The notes under the pieces were generated by a model. It was not told where the DNA came from and ran no database searches. It saw nothing but the letters and a program-made list of their open reading frames with translations. This document shows positions 1 through 9,071 of a stretch of 64,000 bases of DNA, one piece after another (position 1 is the stretch's first letter; every line of letters starts with the position of its first letter). The DNA is taken from contig NZ_KB890765.1 in assembly GCF_000373265.1 (NCBI RefSeq), positions 432,685-496,684 on the forward strand, written 5' to 3'. This DNA comes from Pontibacter roseus DSM 17521. Lineage in GTDB: Bacteria > Bacteroidota > Bacteroidia > Cytophagales > Hymenobacteraceae. Made by a program: the position numbers and the translations under genes.

Positions 1-1
1 T

Positions 2-292
2 TTAGCCTTTGCAGCAACCTATCTAAATGATTTTATTATTCCAGATAGTTTCAAATGGGAAGATGGTAGGTTGAGAGACGACCTGTCACTTTACTCAGCA
101 ATTGGGATGGGATTTATCGCAGCAGAAATCGCCCTGCTTTTGCTGGTAATGTATGGCGTTAATAAGGCATACCTAAAGAAAGTAATGAAGTCTGATAAAC
201 CAACTCATGTTGCTAATTGGACATTAGGGATAAATCTTCTAGTGACTTTACTAGCTGTATTCCTTATTATATTCCTTAGTTATAGGGATTGA
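2..292 (+). CDS. Small membrane protein, 5' end outside window
   Basis: The reading frame is open to the left edge, so the start lies outside the window; codons before the first possible TTG start at 71 still read as a plausible protein (ending in IIPDSFKWEDGR before that point). What remains has two clear hydrophobic segments, around IGMGFIAAEIALLLLVMYG and LGINLLVTLLAVFLIIFL, separated by a short basic loop (KKVMKSDK), and ends in YRD. It is probably a small inner-membrane protein with one more segment upstream. No family is recognised. The DNA is more AT-rich than most of the window and has no AGGTATAG motif. The gene ends just before a strong two-way terminator shared with the next gene. 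Confidence 0.6.
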   Translation, partial: LAFAATYLNDFIIPDSFKWEDGRLRDDLSLYSAIGMGFIAAEIALLLLVMYGVNKAYLKKVMKSDKPTHVANWTLGINLLVTLLAVFLIIFLSYRD

Positions 293-320
293 GAATGGAT
301 ACTAAACAACCAGGAAGTTA

Positions 321-364
321 AAACACAGGCGCCGCTTAGCAGAAACTAAGCGGCGCCTGTGTTT
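321..364. terminator. Bidirectional hairpin terminator
   Basis: Perfect 19-bp inverted repeat (321-339 and 346-364) with a 6-nt loop CAGAAA. The GC-rich stem is flanked by A-rich and T-rich ends (AAACAC...GTGTTT). It lies between convergent genes ending at 292 and 380, so it probably terminates both. Confidence 0.85.
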
Positions 365-379
365 GAGACCAGCACGGTG

Positions 380-3300
380 CTACAGTACCGTCAGTTTCTT
401 GGTGATTGTGCCCCTGTCGGTTTGGATGCGGAGGGTATAGAGGCCAGATTTCGCTGAAGGTATGGCTATGTCCATCAGCTCAGGGCGCGGGCTCTGCACG
501 TTGGTGGTGTGCACTAGCCTTCCTAGGGCATCGTATACCTCCACGGCCTGCACGTCAAAATCCGCGTGCCTCAGGTTGACGGTGAAGCGGCCGGAAGTAG
601 GGTTCGGGTATACCTGGATGGCCTCGGCCGGTGCCAGCTCCTCCACCACGAAATCGGCGGTACTGTGGGCCACGCCACCGTATCCGGTGATGCTGATTTT
701 GCCGGTTGCGGCCCCGCGCGGCACCTGAACCCTATACCTGTTGCCCGACGACGCCAGCACCAGCGCCGGCTCCCCGTTGAACGCGATGCGGTCCTGCTGC
801 CCCATGATGCCAAAGTGAAGCCCGTCGATTTCGACTTCCGTGCCTACCGTTCCTCTGGCTGGCTTCATAGCTGCAAATTGCGGTCCCGGAATCAGTTCAA
901 AGGGAGTCGGGCTGGTGGCTTTTCCGCCTGGTGTCTCCACCAGCACAGCGCCTGATTGGGCGCCCGCCGGCACCTGCACCGACAGCCACTCGTCAGTAGC
1001 CTCCACCACCTGGGCAGGCACCTGACCGAAGTACACCTTGTTGCGCTCCTTTGTCGAAGCGAAATTCTCTCCCTCTATGCGTATAGTAGCCCCTACAATG
1101 TCGGTTGACTTGCTGAGGCTGTGAATGCTGGGCTGGTGCCATACCACGTAGGAGGTAGCACTTGTAGCCTCGCCGCCTTTGGTCACAAGCTCGAACTTTC
1201 CGGTCTTCGCCTGGGCCGGCACCTTGACCGTCAACGTTTGGGCGGTGTTGCTGACAATCTCCAAGTCAAGTCCATTTAGCGTGAGGCGCTGAATCTGTTC
1301 TGGATGAAGTTGTGCGCCCTGGAGCGTGACGGCAGAGCCCGCTATACCTTCGGCCGGACTGAAGCTGCTGAGCACCGGCGGCTGGTATACCTCGAAATTT
1401 TTGGTAGTGCTGATGGCACCATCCGGCGTCACCACCTTCAAGGCACCCGTTGCAGCGCCTATTGGAACCCGTACTTTAAGCTCCGTGGCAGAGGCGCTCA
1501 GCACTGTGGCCGGTACGCCGTTCAGGTATACCTGGTTGTCGGTTGCCTTTGCCGAGAACTTCTCTCCGGTGATGGTCACTTCTGCATTATACTTACCGGC
1601 TGCCGGCGCGAAGGCCGTGATGCCGGGTGTGGCCAGCACTTCCTTTTTGTCCACTCGTACCTTCTCGCTGATTACCGGCGGCATGTCGTAGATGCGGTTC
1701 TGTGTCACGTTGGTGCGCACGGGCGAGTTGAAGTCGAAGAAGATATCGGCGAAGTTCTCCACCAAGGTCTTCTCCGGCAAATCGGCTTTGGGTTTGATGC
1801 TGAACTGGATGTAGCCGTGACTGCCCGGCTCATTGGCCGTGGAGTCAGGGAGCAGGATGTTGTCGAAGGTCCAGGTGAGTACCGGCCGGCCTTTGCCGCT
1901 GACCTCGTAGCGGTAGGTATGGGAGGCGGCACCCAGCTGTAAGGTACTAAGGTCCAGGTGCTCGGAGAGGGTGTCGACCACCACCACGCGGTAGGCCACA
2001 TCGGTGCCCGTGTTCTGGAAGCGTATCTTGTACTTGAGCGCCGTGTTGGTGGGGGTATAGCGTTCCTTCGTGCGTCCCGCAGGGGTCACTAGTTTGTCAT
2101 TGGGGTCGAAGGAGTCGGTAATCATCACGCATTCTTCCGCTACCTCGGCCTCCTCGTCGTCGGAGGGCAGCAGGTTCACCATGCCGGTACTGGCTGTCGT
2201 GTCGGCGCCCGAGCAGCCTTCAATGGTCACGCTTACCTGTTTGTTGTCGCCGTTGCCATCGGGCTGGTCCGCTTCCAGGCGCCAGGTATAGCCCATGGAC
2301 GGCACCCAGAATACCATGCTGTCGCCGGCGGCCAGCCGGAACTGCTCAATGGAGGCCAGCTCGCCGTTGGCATACTTGCGGTACAACTCAGAGGTCTCCA
2401 TTCCGGCGGTGCCGGTGTTGCGGATGACGAAGCGAATCATGCCCGTCTCGGGGTTGCAGCGGGCGGTGAGGGAGATGGTAGGCGTGGGCTTGGACGGCGC
2501 GTTGTTGGAAGGCGTTATCCAGGCGCGGGTGCAGACGGTGCGGCCGCGCACGCTCTCATCGCCGCAGGTCACGATGTCTTGTATGGTGATGGTGCCAGTT
2601 TGGTTCGCGCCTAAGGTACCCACCGCGAATTCATAGGTGCCGTCAGGCAGGCGGGTGTAGGGTTTGTCAGCGGAAAGCAGCGCTACTTCTTTGGGCAACT
2701 GCAGGTATACCTTGGCGTCAGGAGCAGCAGCGAAGCCAGTATTAGCGTAACGTACTTTGGTCACACTCTCGAAGCAGCGGCGCCGGCGGTCGGAGGAGAC
2801 GCTGACGGAGAGGTGAGGGGAGAGGGTGACCTGGTTCGCAAAGTTGATATTGTTGACCTGTGACCTCTCTGAACTGATGATGGCCTGAAGCGGCTGGTCA
2901 TCCGGTGGACAGGTTTGCCTGATGGCGAGGCCTTTCTGATTCGGCAGGATTTGCCTTAAACTGTATGTGCCAGGCTCTACGGCTATACTGTAAAAGCCGT
3001 TTTCATTTGTAATACCGTAGTAAGGTCCTGGCGTGGCCTCTACCACAATACCTGCTATACCTGCCTCTTCTGGTGACTGTTTGCAGTCCGAAATACTATC
3101 CTGAAATACGGTTCCCTCAATGTAATTTGTCGGGGTGTTGCCTTGTGCCAGGTAGATGGAGAATGGATTGCTGCCGTCCCCAAACAGGTAAAGTAGTCGG
3201 GTGCCTTTGCTGTTGATAGCCACCTTGCTTCCATATCTGCTAATTGAGTCCTGGATTTCGCCATGGATGTTGTATTGAAGCAGCGCCTGGCTATAGGAGG

Positions 3301-4846
3301 AGGTGAGGTAGGTGTTCCCGGCATCATCTACGTCAATACCGGCTCCTACGTCCCAAATATCATCTTCCGGTGAAAAAGGACCGAATTGTAAAAGGGCTTT
3401 CCCTGCAGGGTCAAATCTCTGCACCCGTTTTCCATTGATGTCTGCTACATACACAAAGCCATAAGCATCCACGGCGATGGAAAGAGGAGCATGTAATTCT
3501 CCCATATTGCGGCCCCAGGTACCAATTTTGTTGACGAAAGTGCCTGATGCATTAAGCTTTCTGACACAACCTCCATAGTAGTCGGTGATGTACATGTTGC
3601 CTGCATAGTCAATGTCCAGGTCCGTGAAGTTCAAATACCCTATATCCTCACCAAAATCTGTGAACCTCTCCAGGAACTGCCCGGATGCGCTGAATTTCTG
3701 AACGTGGGCGTTGTAGTTGCCCCAGCTGTCGAGCACATAGATGTTGCCATGCAAATCCAGTGAGATGGCAACAGGTGCCGCAAATTGGCCATGGTCATAA
3801 CCCCATGACCCGAACCGCATAATTTCCTGGCCCTCGGCATTGAACTTTACGACCTGATAATGATGCATGTCCACAATGAAGGCATTACCTGACTCATCAA
3901 GGGCTACATCTTTGGCAGCGTAGGTGTCGCCGTGGGTGTTGAGTAGCTCCCCCTCCTTGCTGAATTCGTAGACGAGGCTTGCGCTATTGTGTCGCCTGTC
4001 TGTTGCCAGAATGTTGCCAGCCTTGTTCAGGGCCATGTAAGTAGCCGTACCAGTGAATGCTCCCCGGCCACTCTCCTTGCCCAGGTGCCGCAGGTACTGT
4101 CCTTGAGGGTTGAAAACGTGTATCCGATTCCTCTCCGTATCCGACACATAGATGTTGCCTTCTGCGTCCAGTATGATATCTGATGGAGCCCCGAAGCCCT
4201 GAGGGGTCTGGGCATTTGTACCGATTAGGGTAATCAGCCTGCCATCCGACCTGAACTTGCATACCTTTTTTGCTTGGGTGTCAATGGTATAGATGTTGCC
4301 ATCCGCATCCAGCGCGATTCCAATCAAGAATTCACTGAGTCCGGAACCGGAACTGCTGTTGTTTATAGTCAACAGGAGCCGCCCGGTTGGGTCAAATTTC
4401 TGGATACGGTTGTTATAGCTGTCGGTCACGTAGATGTTGCCTGCTTTGTCTACCGCGATTCCGTTCGGGTGGCGGAACTCTCCAGGGTGTGTGCCATATC
4501 TGCCAAACTTGAGTACGGATTTGCCTTGCTTGTCAAATTTCTCTACAAAGGCACCGCTGTAGTTGAGCACGTAGTAGTTTTGGTCGCTATCGAATGTAAG
4601 CTTGAAGGTTCCGTACGATGTGTTATCAGTTCCTTCTAACTTGAAATGGTGATCCCTTATGCCATTCTTGTATTTGATAATATTAAAATCGGTCAGATAT
4701 ATGTTATCTTCTGCATCTACTGCTATGCCAAAGGGCATCCCTGTCTGTATCCCAATGACTTTGCTGAGCTCTAGCTTGCTATTTTGTGCGGCGAGAAAGG
4801 AGGGGAGGAAGAAGCTGATGAAAATGAATAGTAAAGTTGTCCTCAT
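380..4846 (-). CDS. Secreted NHL-repeat/TIG-domain protein with T9SS sorting domain
   Basis: A 1488-residue extracellular protein. Residues 1-20 form a signal peptide ending LAAQ. About residues 25-570 are consecutive NHL beta-propeller repeats (recurrent pattern D-x-x-G-N-I-Y-V-x-D, then R-I-Q-K-F). Then comes a short SdrD/carboxypeptidase-regulatory-like fold (YIEGTVFQD...GFYSIAVEPGTYSLRQ). Around 930-1080 is the conserved Bacteroidota domain starting SFDPNDKLVTP and ending FDFNSPVRTN. About four IPT/TIG immunoglobulin-like repeats follow to about 1400. The last 85 residues are a type A T9SS C-terminal domain (VYPNPTSGRF...LRIQTDRGTITKKLTVL). By analogy it is exported by Sec, passed through T9SS and anchored or released at the cell surface; binding to polymers or adhesion is inference. 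It stands alone; no other gene here has a sorting domain. Confidence 0.88.
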   Translation of the reverse strand: MRTTLLFIFISFFLPSFLAAQNSKLELSKVIGIQTGMPFGIAVDAEDNIYLTDFNIIKYKNGIRDHHFKLEGTDNTSYGTFKLTFDSDQNYYVLNYSGAFVEKFDKQGKSVLKFGRYGTHPGEFRHPNGIAVDKAGNIYVTDSYNNRIQKFDPTGRLLLTINNSSSGSGLSEFLIGIALDADGNIYTIDTQAKKVCKFRSDGRLITLIGTNAQTPQGFGAPSDIILDAEGNIYVSDTERNRIHVFNPQGQYLRHLGKESGRGAFTGTATYMALNKAGNILATDRRHNSASLVYEFSKEGELLNTHGDTYAAKDVALDESGNAFIVDMHHYQVVKFNAEGQEIMRFGSWGYDHGQFAAPVAISLDLHGNIYVLDSWGNYNAHVQKFSASGQFLERFTDFGEDIGYLNFTDLDIDYAGNMYITDYYGGCVRKLNASGTFVNKIGTWGRNMGELHAPLSIAVDAYGFVYVADINGKRVQRFDPAGKALLQFGPFSPEDDIWDVGAGIDVDDAGNTYLTSSYSQALLQYNIHGEIQDSISRYGSKVAINSKGTRLLYLFGDGSNPFSIYLAQGNTPTNYIEGTVFQDSISDCKQSPEEAGIAGIVVEATPGPYYGITNENGFYSIAVEPGTYSLRQILPNQKGLAIRQTCPPDDQPLQAIISSERSQVNNINFANQVTLSPHLSVSVSSDRRRRCFESVTKVRYANTGFAAAPDAKVYLQLPKEVALLSADKPYTRLPDGTYEFAVGTLGANQTGTITIQDIVTCGDESVRGRTVCTRAWITPSNNAPSKPTPTISLTARCNPETGMIRFVIRNTGTAGMETSELYRKYANGELASIEQFRLAAGDSMVFWVPSMGYTWRLEADQPDGNGDNKQVSVTIEGCSGADTTASTGMVNLLPSDDEEAEVAEECVMITDSFDPNDKLVTPAGRTKERYTPTNTALKYKIRFQNTGTDVAYRVVVVDTLSEHLDLSTLQLGAASHTYRYEVSGKGRPVLTWTFDNILLPDSTANEPGSHGYIQFSIKPKADLPEKTLVENFADIFFDFNSPVRTNVTQNRIYDMPPVISEKVRVDKKEVLATPGITAFAPAAGKYNAEVTITGEKFSAKATDNQVYLNGVPATVLSASATELKVRVPIGAATGALKVVTPDGAISTTKNFEVYQPPVLSSFSPAEGIAGSAVTLQGAQLHPEQIQRLTLNGLDLEIVSNTAQTLTVKVPAQAKTGKFELVTKGGEATSATSYVVWHQPSIHSLSKSTDIVGATIRIEGENFASTKERNKVYFGQVPAQVVEATDEWLSVQVPAGAQSGAVLVETPGGKATSPTPFELIPGPQFAAMKPARGTVGTEVEIDGLHFGIMGQQDRIAFNGEPALVLASSGNRYRVQVPRGAATGKISITGYGGVAHSTADFVVEELAPAEAIQVYPNPTSGRFTVNLRHADFDVQAVEVYDALGRLVHTTNVQSPRPELMDIAIPSAKSGLYTLRIQTDRGTITKKLTVL

Positions 4847-4948
4847 AGGCTGAAAAGGAATGTATAATCAACAAGTAAATATAAGAACTAATATATTATA
4901 ACGAAGCTATACCTGAGCGTTTTATGAACCTGATGCCCCATCGGCAGC

Positions 4949-4976
4949 TTGTGTTATAGTGGAAGTGTTAACTTTG
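4949..4976 (+). promoter_or_regulatory. Bacteroidota-type promoter for thioesterase
   Basis: TTG at 4949-4951, a 17-nt spacer, then TAACTTTG at 4969-4976, matching the Bacteroidota -33/-7 consensus TTG...TAnnTTTG. The start site would lie near 4983, giving a leader of about 50 nt to the ATG at 5033. This argues against an in-frame upstream start at 4949. Confidence 0.6.
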
Positions 4977-5032
4977 CACCCCGGGAGACGTTTATCTCTC
5001 CTGCTTGTCACCAAACCTTATATAAAAACAAC

Positions 5033-5470
5033 ATGCCCCATACCTATACCGGCAAAGTAATGTGGTCGCACCTGGATGCGAACATGCACATGCGCCACTC
5101 TGCCTACGCCGACTTCGCGGCACAGGCCCGCATCGAGGCCCTGGAACAACTGGGCCTCGACCTGAAGACCTTCCAGCGGCTGCACATCGGGCCTATCCTG
5201 TTCCGGGAAGAGACGACCTACCTGCGCGAGGTGGGTATCAACGAAGAGCTGAACGTGACCACAGAATTGATTAAAGGCCGCAGAGACGGCTCGCGCTGGT
5301 CCATCCGGCACGAAATCATCAAAGCCGATGGCGTGAAAGCCGCGGTGATAGTGGTAGAAGGCGCCTGGTTGGATGTGCTGAAAAGGAAACTCGCCGTGCT
5401 GCCCGACGAATTGGTGGAGCACTTCCAGCAACTGCCCCGCAGCACCGATTATGTGGAGCTGGAAGGATAG
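5033..5470 (+). CDS. Hotdog-fold acyl-CoA thioesterase (4HBT/YbgC type)
   Basis: A 145-residue single hotdog domain of the 4-hydroxybenzoyl-CoA thioesterase/YbgC class, which hydrolyses acyl-CoA thioesters in the cytoplasm. Near the N-terminus the sequence HLDANMHMRHSAYADF matches the family active-site loop (D-x-N-x-H-M, followed by a helix), and length is normal for the family. The start at 5033 is chosen because MPHTYTGKVMWSHLD fits the family start and because a good promoter overlaps the upstream in-frame ATG. The gene is monocistronic and convergent with the acetyltransferase at 5611. The substrate cannot be read from sequence. Confidence 0.8.
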   Translation: MPHTYTGKVMWSHLDANMHMRHSAYADFAAQARIEALEQLGLDLKTFQRLHIGPILFREETTYLREVGINEELNVTTELIKGRRDGSRWSIRHEIIKADGVKAAVIVVEGAWLDVLKRKLAVLPDELVEHFQQLPRSTDYVELEG

Positions 5471-5497
5471 TCGTTAAGCACTGCTATACCTGACACT

Positions 5498-5541
5498 AAC
5501 CACAAAGCCGCGGAGCTTATACCCTTCGCGGCTTTGTGGTT
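5498..5541. terminator. Hairpin terminator between convergent genes
   Basis: Perfect 15-bp inverted repeat (5498-5512, 5527-5541) with arms AACCACAAAGCCGCG and its complement; the 14-nt loop contains a TATACC core. It lies downstream of the thioesterase and in front of the motif hairpin at 5568. Confidence 0.75.
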
Positions 5542-5567
5542 TAACCCATCCAGGTGGTAGGTTGTCC

Positions 5568-5609
5568 CTATACCTGCTATACCTGAACGGTTAGGTATAG
5601 CAGGTATAG
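5568..5609. repeat. Hairpin built from four copies of the iterated motif
   Basis: Left arm 5568-5584 is CTATACCTGCTATACCT and right arm 5593-5609 is its exact reverse complement, with an 8-nt loop. Each arm holds two copies of the octamer. It starts one base beyond the stop codon of the minus-strand acetyltransferase and may serve as its terminator. Confidence 0.9.
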
Positions 5610-5610
5610 C

Positions 5611-6114
5611 TCAGGCTTTTTTCCTGACCGCGTATATCAGTTCATCTTCATAAGCGCCGTTCTTGTAGAAGGTCTTTTCCAGCCGCGCCTCCAGCGTAAA
5701 GCCTGCCTTTTCCAGCGCTTTCTGGGAGCCAATGTTCCTGCCGAAAGGTCTGGCGAAAATGCGGCTGATGTCCCAGTGCTCAAACCCATAGGCCACCATC
5801 TGCACAATGGCTTTGGTGATGATGCCCTTGCCCCAGTACGGCTCCGCCAGCCAATAGCCCATCTCGGCGTTCTTGCGGTAAATATCCCCCTGCGGGTGCA
5901 AGCCTATTCCGCCAGCCGCCTCGCCATCCACCTCAATGCACAATATGTTTGGGGGCGTAGCGCTGCTGGCCATCTGGATGAAAGCCATACCTTTCTCCTG
6001 GGTATAGGGGTGCGGGAACACATCGGCCATGTTCTGGGCGATGTTCGGGTTGTTGCCATATTTCACCAGACTGTCTAGGTCGGCGGGTGTCCAGGGTCTG
6101 AGCTTGAAGTCCAT
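5611..6114 (-). CDS. GNAT family N-acetyltransferase (RimJ/RimL-like)
   Basis: A 167-residue acetyl-CoA-dependent N-acetyltransferase of the RimJ/RimL-like GNAT branch (Acetyltransf_3). It begins with the usual LRPWTPADLDSLVKYGNNPNIAQNM segment. It carries the motif-A region YWLAEPYWGKGIITKAIVQMVAYGFEH, where the acetyl-CoA pyrophosphate loop normally lies, then the typical NIGSQKALEKAGFTLE motif and a C-terminal YEDELIYAVRK strand. Length is standard. Such proteins acetylate protein N-termini or small amines; the target here is unknown. It is transcribed alone, and its stop codon abuts the motif hairpin. Confidence 0.85.
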   Translation of the reverse strand: MDFKLRPWTPADLDSLVKYGNNPNIAQNMADVFPHPYTQEKGMAFIQMASSATPPNILCIEVDGEAAGGIGLHPQGDIYRKNAEMGYWLAEPYWGKGIITKAIVQMVAYGFEHWDISRIFARPFGRNIGSQKALEKAGFTLEARLEKTFYKNGAYEDELIYAVRKKA

Positions 6115-6146
6115 TTCTCGGCTTTATGTTCCTATAGAAAACGTAA

Positions 6147-6719
6147 TTATAGATTATGAGACTGGCTCTTGGCAGCCCTGATTTTATAAATCACAAAGTA
6201 TACCAACAGAATCAGAAGACAGACGAAGTACACGGATGTGGCAGTACTCTTGATGACGGAAAAGATGCTGGTGGCTGCTGTGGCCGCCGTGTCTATATTC
6301 GGGTAGGACTTTATCAGATAGATAATGCCCACATTCTCCAGGTAGTCGAAAATCCCAGCCACAATCGGGAGGAAGGAAATATAGAAAAAGGGTGTAGCGG
6401 CTTTACCCATCCTCTTGAGAAGGTAAGCAAACAGGAGGCTATACGTGGTAGCAAACAATGCCGGGTACAGGAAATCGACAGGCAACTGAACCGTCAGATA
6501 ATAGTGCCGGCCATCATTCCCCAATGCGTTCATCAGCCGTTGTACATACGCATGGCTATACCCAGTAGGCAGCATGTCCAGCGGCTGTAGTCCATTGGAG
6601 AACCTGATTAAATTCGGCAGCGTGACCGTCAGCATGAACGCATATACCGCCGTCGTAATTAGGAAGAACAACAGGACAATCCTTCCGCGGGAATATCTCA
6701 GGAGAAGCTCTTTCATCAT
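6147..6719 (-). CDS. Multi-pass membrane protein of unknown function
   Basis: A 190-residue protein with about four hydrophobic segments: near residues 14-36 (IVLLFFLITTAVYAFML), 78-98 (FLYPALFATTYSLLFAYLL), 108-132 (FFYISFLPIVAGIFDYLENVG) and 155-178 (SVYFVCLLILLVYFVIY), then a basic tail. The FDYLEN stretch inside a membrane segment is notable for its acidic residues. No family is recognised with confidence. The start could be either of two adjacent Met codons (6719 or 6716). It stands 32 bp upstream of the acetyltransferase on the same strand and may be cotranscribed with it. Confidence 0.65.
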   Translation of the reverse strand: MMKELLLRYSRGRIVLLFFLITTAVYAFMLTVTLPNLIRFSNGLQPLDMLPTGYSHAYVQRLMNALGNDGRHYYLTVQLPVDFLYPALFATTYSLLFAYLLKRMGKAATPFFYISFLPIVAGIFDYLENVGIIYLIKSYPNIDTAATAATSIFSVIKSTATSVYFVCLLILLVYFVIYKIRAAKSQSHNL

Positions 6720-6876
6720 GGGGAGGTGAGATTGGAGAATCTAACGTGCTGGTATAGCAGATTGCAAGGCGACAGCCGGAGCATAACTGCTATACTTTGT
6801 TGTAGGGTGGCTTTTTTTTCTCTTTTGAAAAGCTTAAATGTTGATTAATTTCTAAGTAAACAAAACTTCTACAGCT

Positions 6877-7422
6877 TCAAATTTTACCTGAACTTATACA
6901 CTCTCCGAGTTCACCAGTCTCCGGGTCAAGTATTCTTTCTTCAAACCAATCTCGGTTATAAATAAATCTTACAGTTGTAGCTATTTCACCTTCCCTATTT
7001 TGCCTCCACCTAACTTGATCAAAGAAAACGCTGTCAGGTGTAAAAGATTCAGTAGGGATTTCTTTTAGATTTGATACAAGATGCCTTGATGCAAATTCTG
7101 GAGGGCTTAGAACTTTGTGCAGCATTCCATTTGCAGTATAGACAACAGCATTATTAGGCGACGGAAACTCTGAATCTTCAATAGAATAAATGGCTATTAT
7201 GTAGTTGAGGTCTACAGAAGGATAGCCAAAGAAACACCTACTTTTAATTACTTCCTGATTACCTGACAACCACTTTATGCCTGAAGTCTTACCCTCTAAG
7301 TAATTTCTAATAATTACCCCGTCTTTCCTTATCTCCTTTATTGGAAAGATATCAGTATTATAACCTATTCCTATTAAAAGATCATTTCCTAGATCGTCAA
7401 AAAACTTTAATTGTGATATCAT
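6877..7422 (-). CDS. Hypothetical protein, AT-rich orphan gene
   Basis: A 181-residue soluble protein with no signal peptide or membrane segment and no family I recognise. It is rich in aromatic and charged residues and ends RDWFEERILDPETGELGECISSGKI; the tail resembles proteins that read out Glu-rich, surface-exposed strands. Sampled lines of its DNA average about 36% GC against roughly 54% in the window, and it contains no copy of the iterated AGGTATAG/GGTATA motif although flanking DNA does. Both facts suggest recent acquisition. It is isolated, with spacers of 157 bp and 293 bp on either side. Confidence 0.55.
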   Translation of the reverse strand: MISQLKFFDDLGNDLLIGIGYNTDIFPIKEIRKDGVIIRNYLEGKTSGIKWLSGNQEVIKSRCFFGYPSVDLNYIIAIYSIEDSEFPSPNNAVVYTANGMLHKVLSPPEFASRHLVSNLKEIPTESFTPDSVFFDQVRWRQNREGEIATTVRFIYNRDWFEERILDPETGELGECISSGKI

Positions 7423-7715
7423 TAGGTTGTTTTCAATGTCTTCGAAGTGAACTTTGCTGTTGGCATTGAACAGTAGCTACATTTTTAAACTTTTTGCATG
7501 ATAAGAAGTGCCCTACAACTACCGGCTAAACGGGAACATACGCTTATCTGCACTATATGTAGTATTGTTTCCGCTCACTACCACCTTTCCCTCCTCATCA
7601 TTCACAAGTATAAGGTTAAAGCTATATTTACAGAAAAGCAACAGCCTGTCCCTGTATCTTTCAATCTGCAGCTATACTTAGGACTTCATAAATCTTCATC
7701 AGGTATAAGAACCGA

Positions 7716-9071
7716 TTAAGCCCCAAACCGCAGCACAAAAGCCGTACCCTCGCCTTCCGCCGACTGTACCTGTATGGTGCCGCGGTGGAGCAGCACAATC
7801 TGCTTGCACAGGCTCAGACCGATGCCGCTGCCTTGCTTGCGGGTGCTGAAAAAAGGGATGAAGATTTTCTCCTGCACCTCCTTAGACATGCCTATGCCAT
7901 TGTCGGCAATCCGGATGACTGTTTTGTTGTCGGTGGAGGTATAGGCGGAGAGGGTGATGCGGGACTCGGGCTGTTCTTTCACTGCTTCCATGGCATTGAC
8001 CAGCAGGTTTATCAGCACTTGGTCCAGCAGGGTAGGGTCCACCCGTAGCGACAGTTCCTGCTCCGGTAGGCTGATGTCCAGCGCAATGCCTTTCTGGGCC
8101 AGAGTAGGCTGCATGAGCCGGTGCAGGTTCGTGAACAGCTCTTTCACGTATACCGTGTCCAGGTTCAGCTTCGTTATTTTGCTGAGGTTGCGGTAAGTCT
8201 CGGCAAAGCGTAGCAGGCCTTCGCTCCGGCGTTTGATGGTGCTCACGCCTACCTCCAGGTCCTCGATGTCGTCTGCCGTTACGCCGGTCACGGCCGTCTC
8301 ATGCAGGCGGGTCTTCAGCGTATCGGCCAGCGAGGAGATGGGCGCCACGGAGTTCATGATTTCGTGCGTCATCACGTTCAGCAGCTTCTGCCAGGCTTTT
8401 GATTCCGTCTCGTCCAGGGCCTCGTTCACGTTTTGGAAAGATACCAGCTTATACCGGTTCCCCTCACTCTGAAAGGCCGTAGCCGACAGCAATACCTTGA
8501 TGGCACTCTTCTCAAAGTGCGCCGTTTGGGCCGTCGCTATTTTGGTATGGCCTGGCTCCAGCGCCAGCACCTCCTCGTACAACTCCTGGTCGCGCTTGGC
8601 CAGGTAGTGCACTGTCTTCATGAAAGGCACGTGCAGCAGGTGCTTCAGCGATTCGTTCATCATCACCACTTCTCCGGTCGCCATGTCGTACGACAGAATC
8701 CCGGTGTCCACCAACTCCATCACCTTTTGCAGGTTGTGGTACTGGGTTTCCTTTTCCTTCGTGATAGTCTTGAAAGTGGAGTTGATTTCGTTGAAGCCTT
8801 TGCGCAGCGATTTCAGCTGGGTATAGGCATGCTGCTCGTTGAAATGCCGGGAGAAGTCGCGGTAATGGACCGACTCGATGAACTGGTTGAGTTCGTCCTG
8901 CGCCTGCCGCACGAATCGGATAAAATCCAGGACCTGAAAGATGACCAGCGGCAGCCAGAACACCAGCGCCTCGGCCCAGCCGTTCACAATCACAACGGCC
9001 GGTATACTCAAGCTTACAAGCAGGAGCACCACCCGCGCCACCAGCCGCCACTCAAAGTCCTTAGAGCCCAT
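7716..9071 (-). CDS. Sensor histidine kinase (NtrB/NtrY-like)
   Basis: A 451-residue two-component kinase. Two N-terminal membrane segments (about residues 11-50) are separated by almost no periplasmic loop, so it probably senses an intramembrane or cytoplasmic signal. A PAS-like region spans about 115-215. The H-box is VMTHEIMNSVAPISSLAD with phospho-acceptor His236. The ATPase domain shows the N-box (QVLINLLVNAMEAV), G1 (IADNGIGMS), F-box (FIPFFSTRKQ) and G2 (GSGIGLSLCKQI). It overlaps the upstream response regulator gene by 11 bp, so the two are translationally coupled and form a pair. Confidence 0.9.
   Translation of the reverse strand: MGSKDFEWRLVARVVLLLVSLSIPAVVIVNGWAEALVFWLPLVIFQVLDFIRFVRQAQDELNQFIESVHYRDFSRHFNEQHAYTQLKSLRKGFNEINSTFKTITKEKETQYHNLQKVMELVDTGILSYDMATGEVVMMNESLKHLLHVPFMKTVHYLAKRDQELYEEVLALEPGHTKIATAQTAHFEKSAIKVLLSATAFQSEGNRYKLVSFQNVNEALDETESKAWQKLLNVMTHEIMNSVAPISSLADTLKTRLHETAVTGVTADDIEDLEVGVSTIKRRSEGLLRFAETYRNLSKITKLNLDTVYVKELFTNLHRLMQPTLAQKGIALDISLPEQELSLRVDPTLLDQVLINLLVNAMEAVKEQPESRITLSAYTSTDNKTVIRIADNGIGMSKEVQEKIFIPFFSTRKQGSGIGLSLCKQIVLLHRGTIQVQSAEGEGTAFVLRFGA

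Noticed and set aside
7498..7719. 73-codon + strand ORF in the gap before the kinase gene
   Set aside because: No features, no promoter and it ends over the kinase stop codon region; probably chance.
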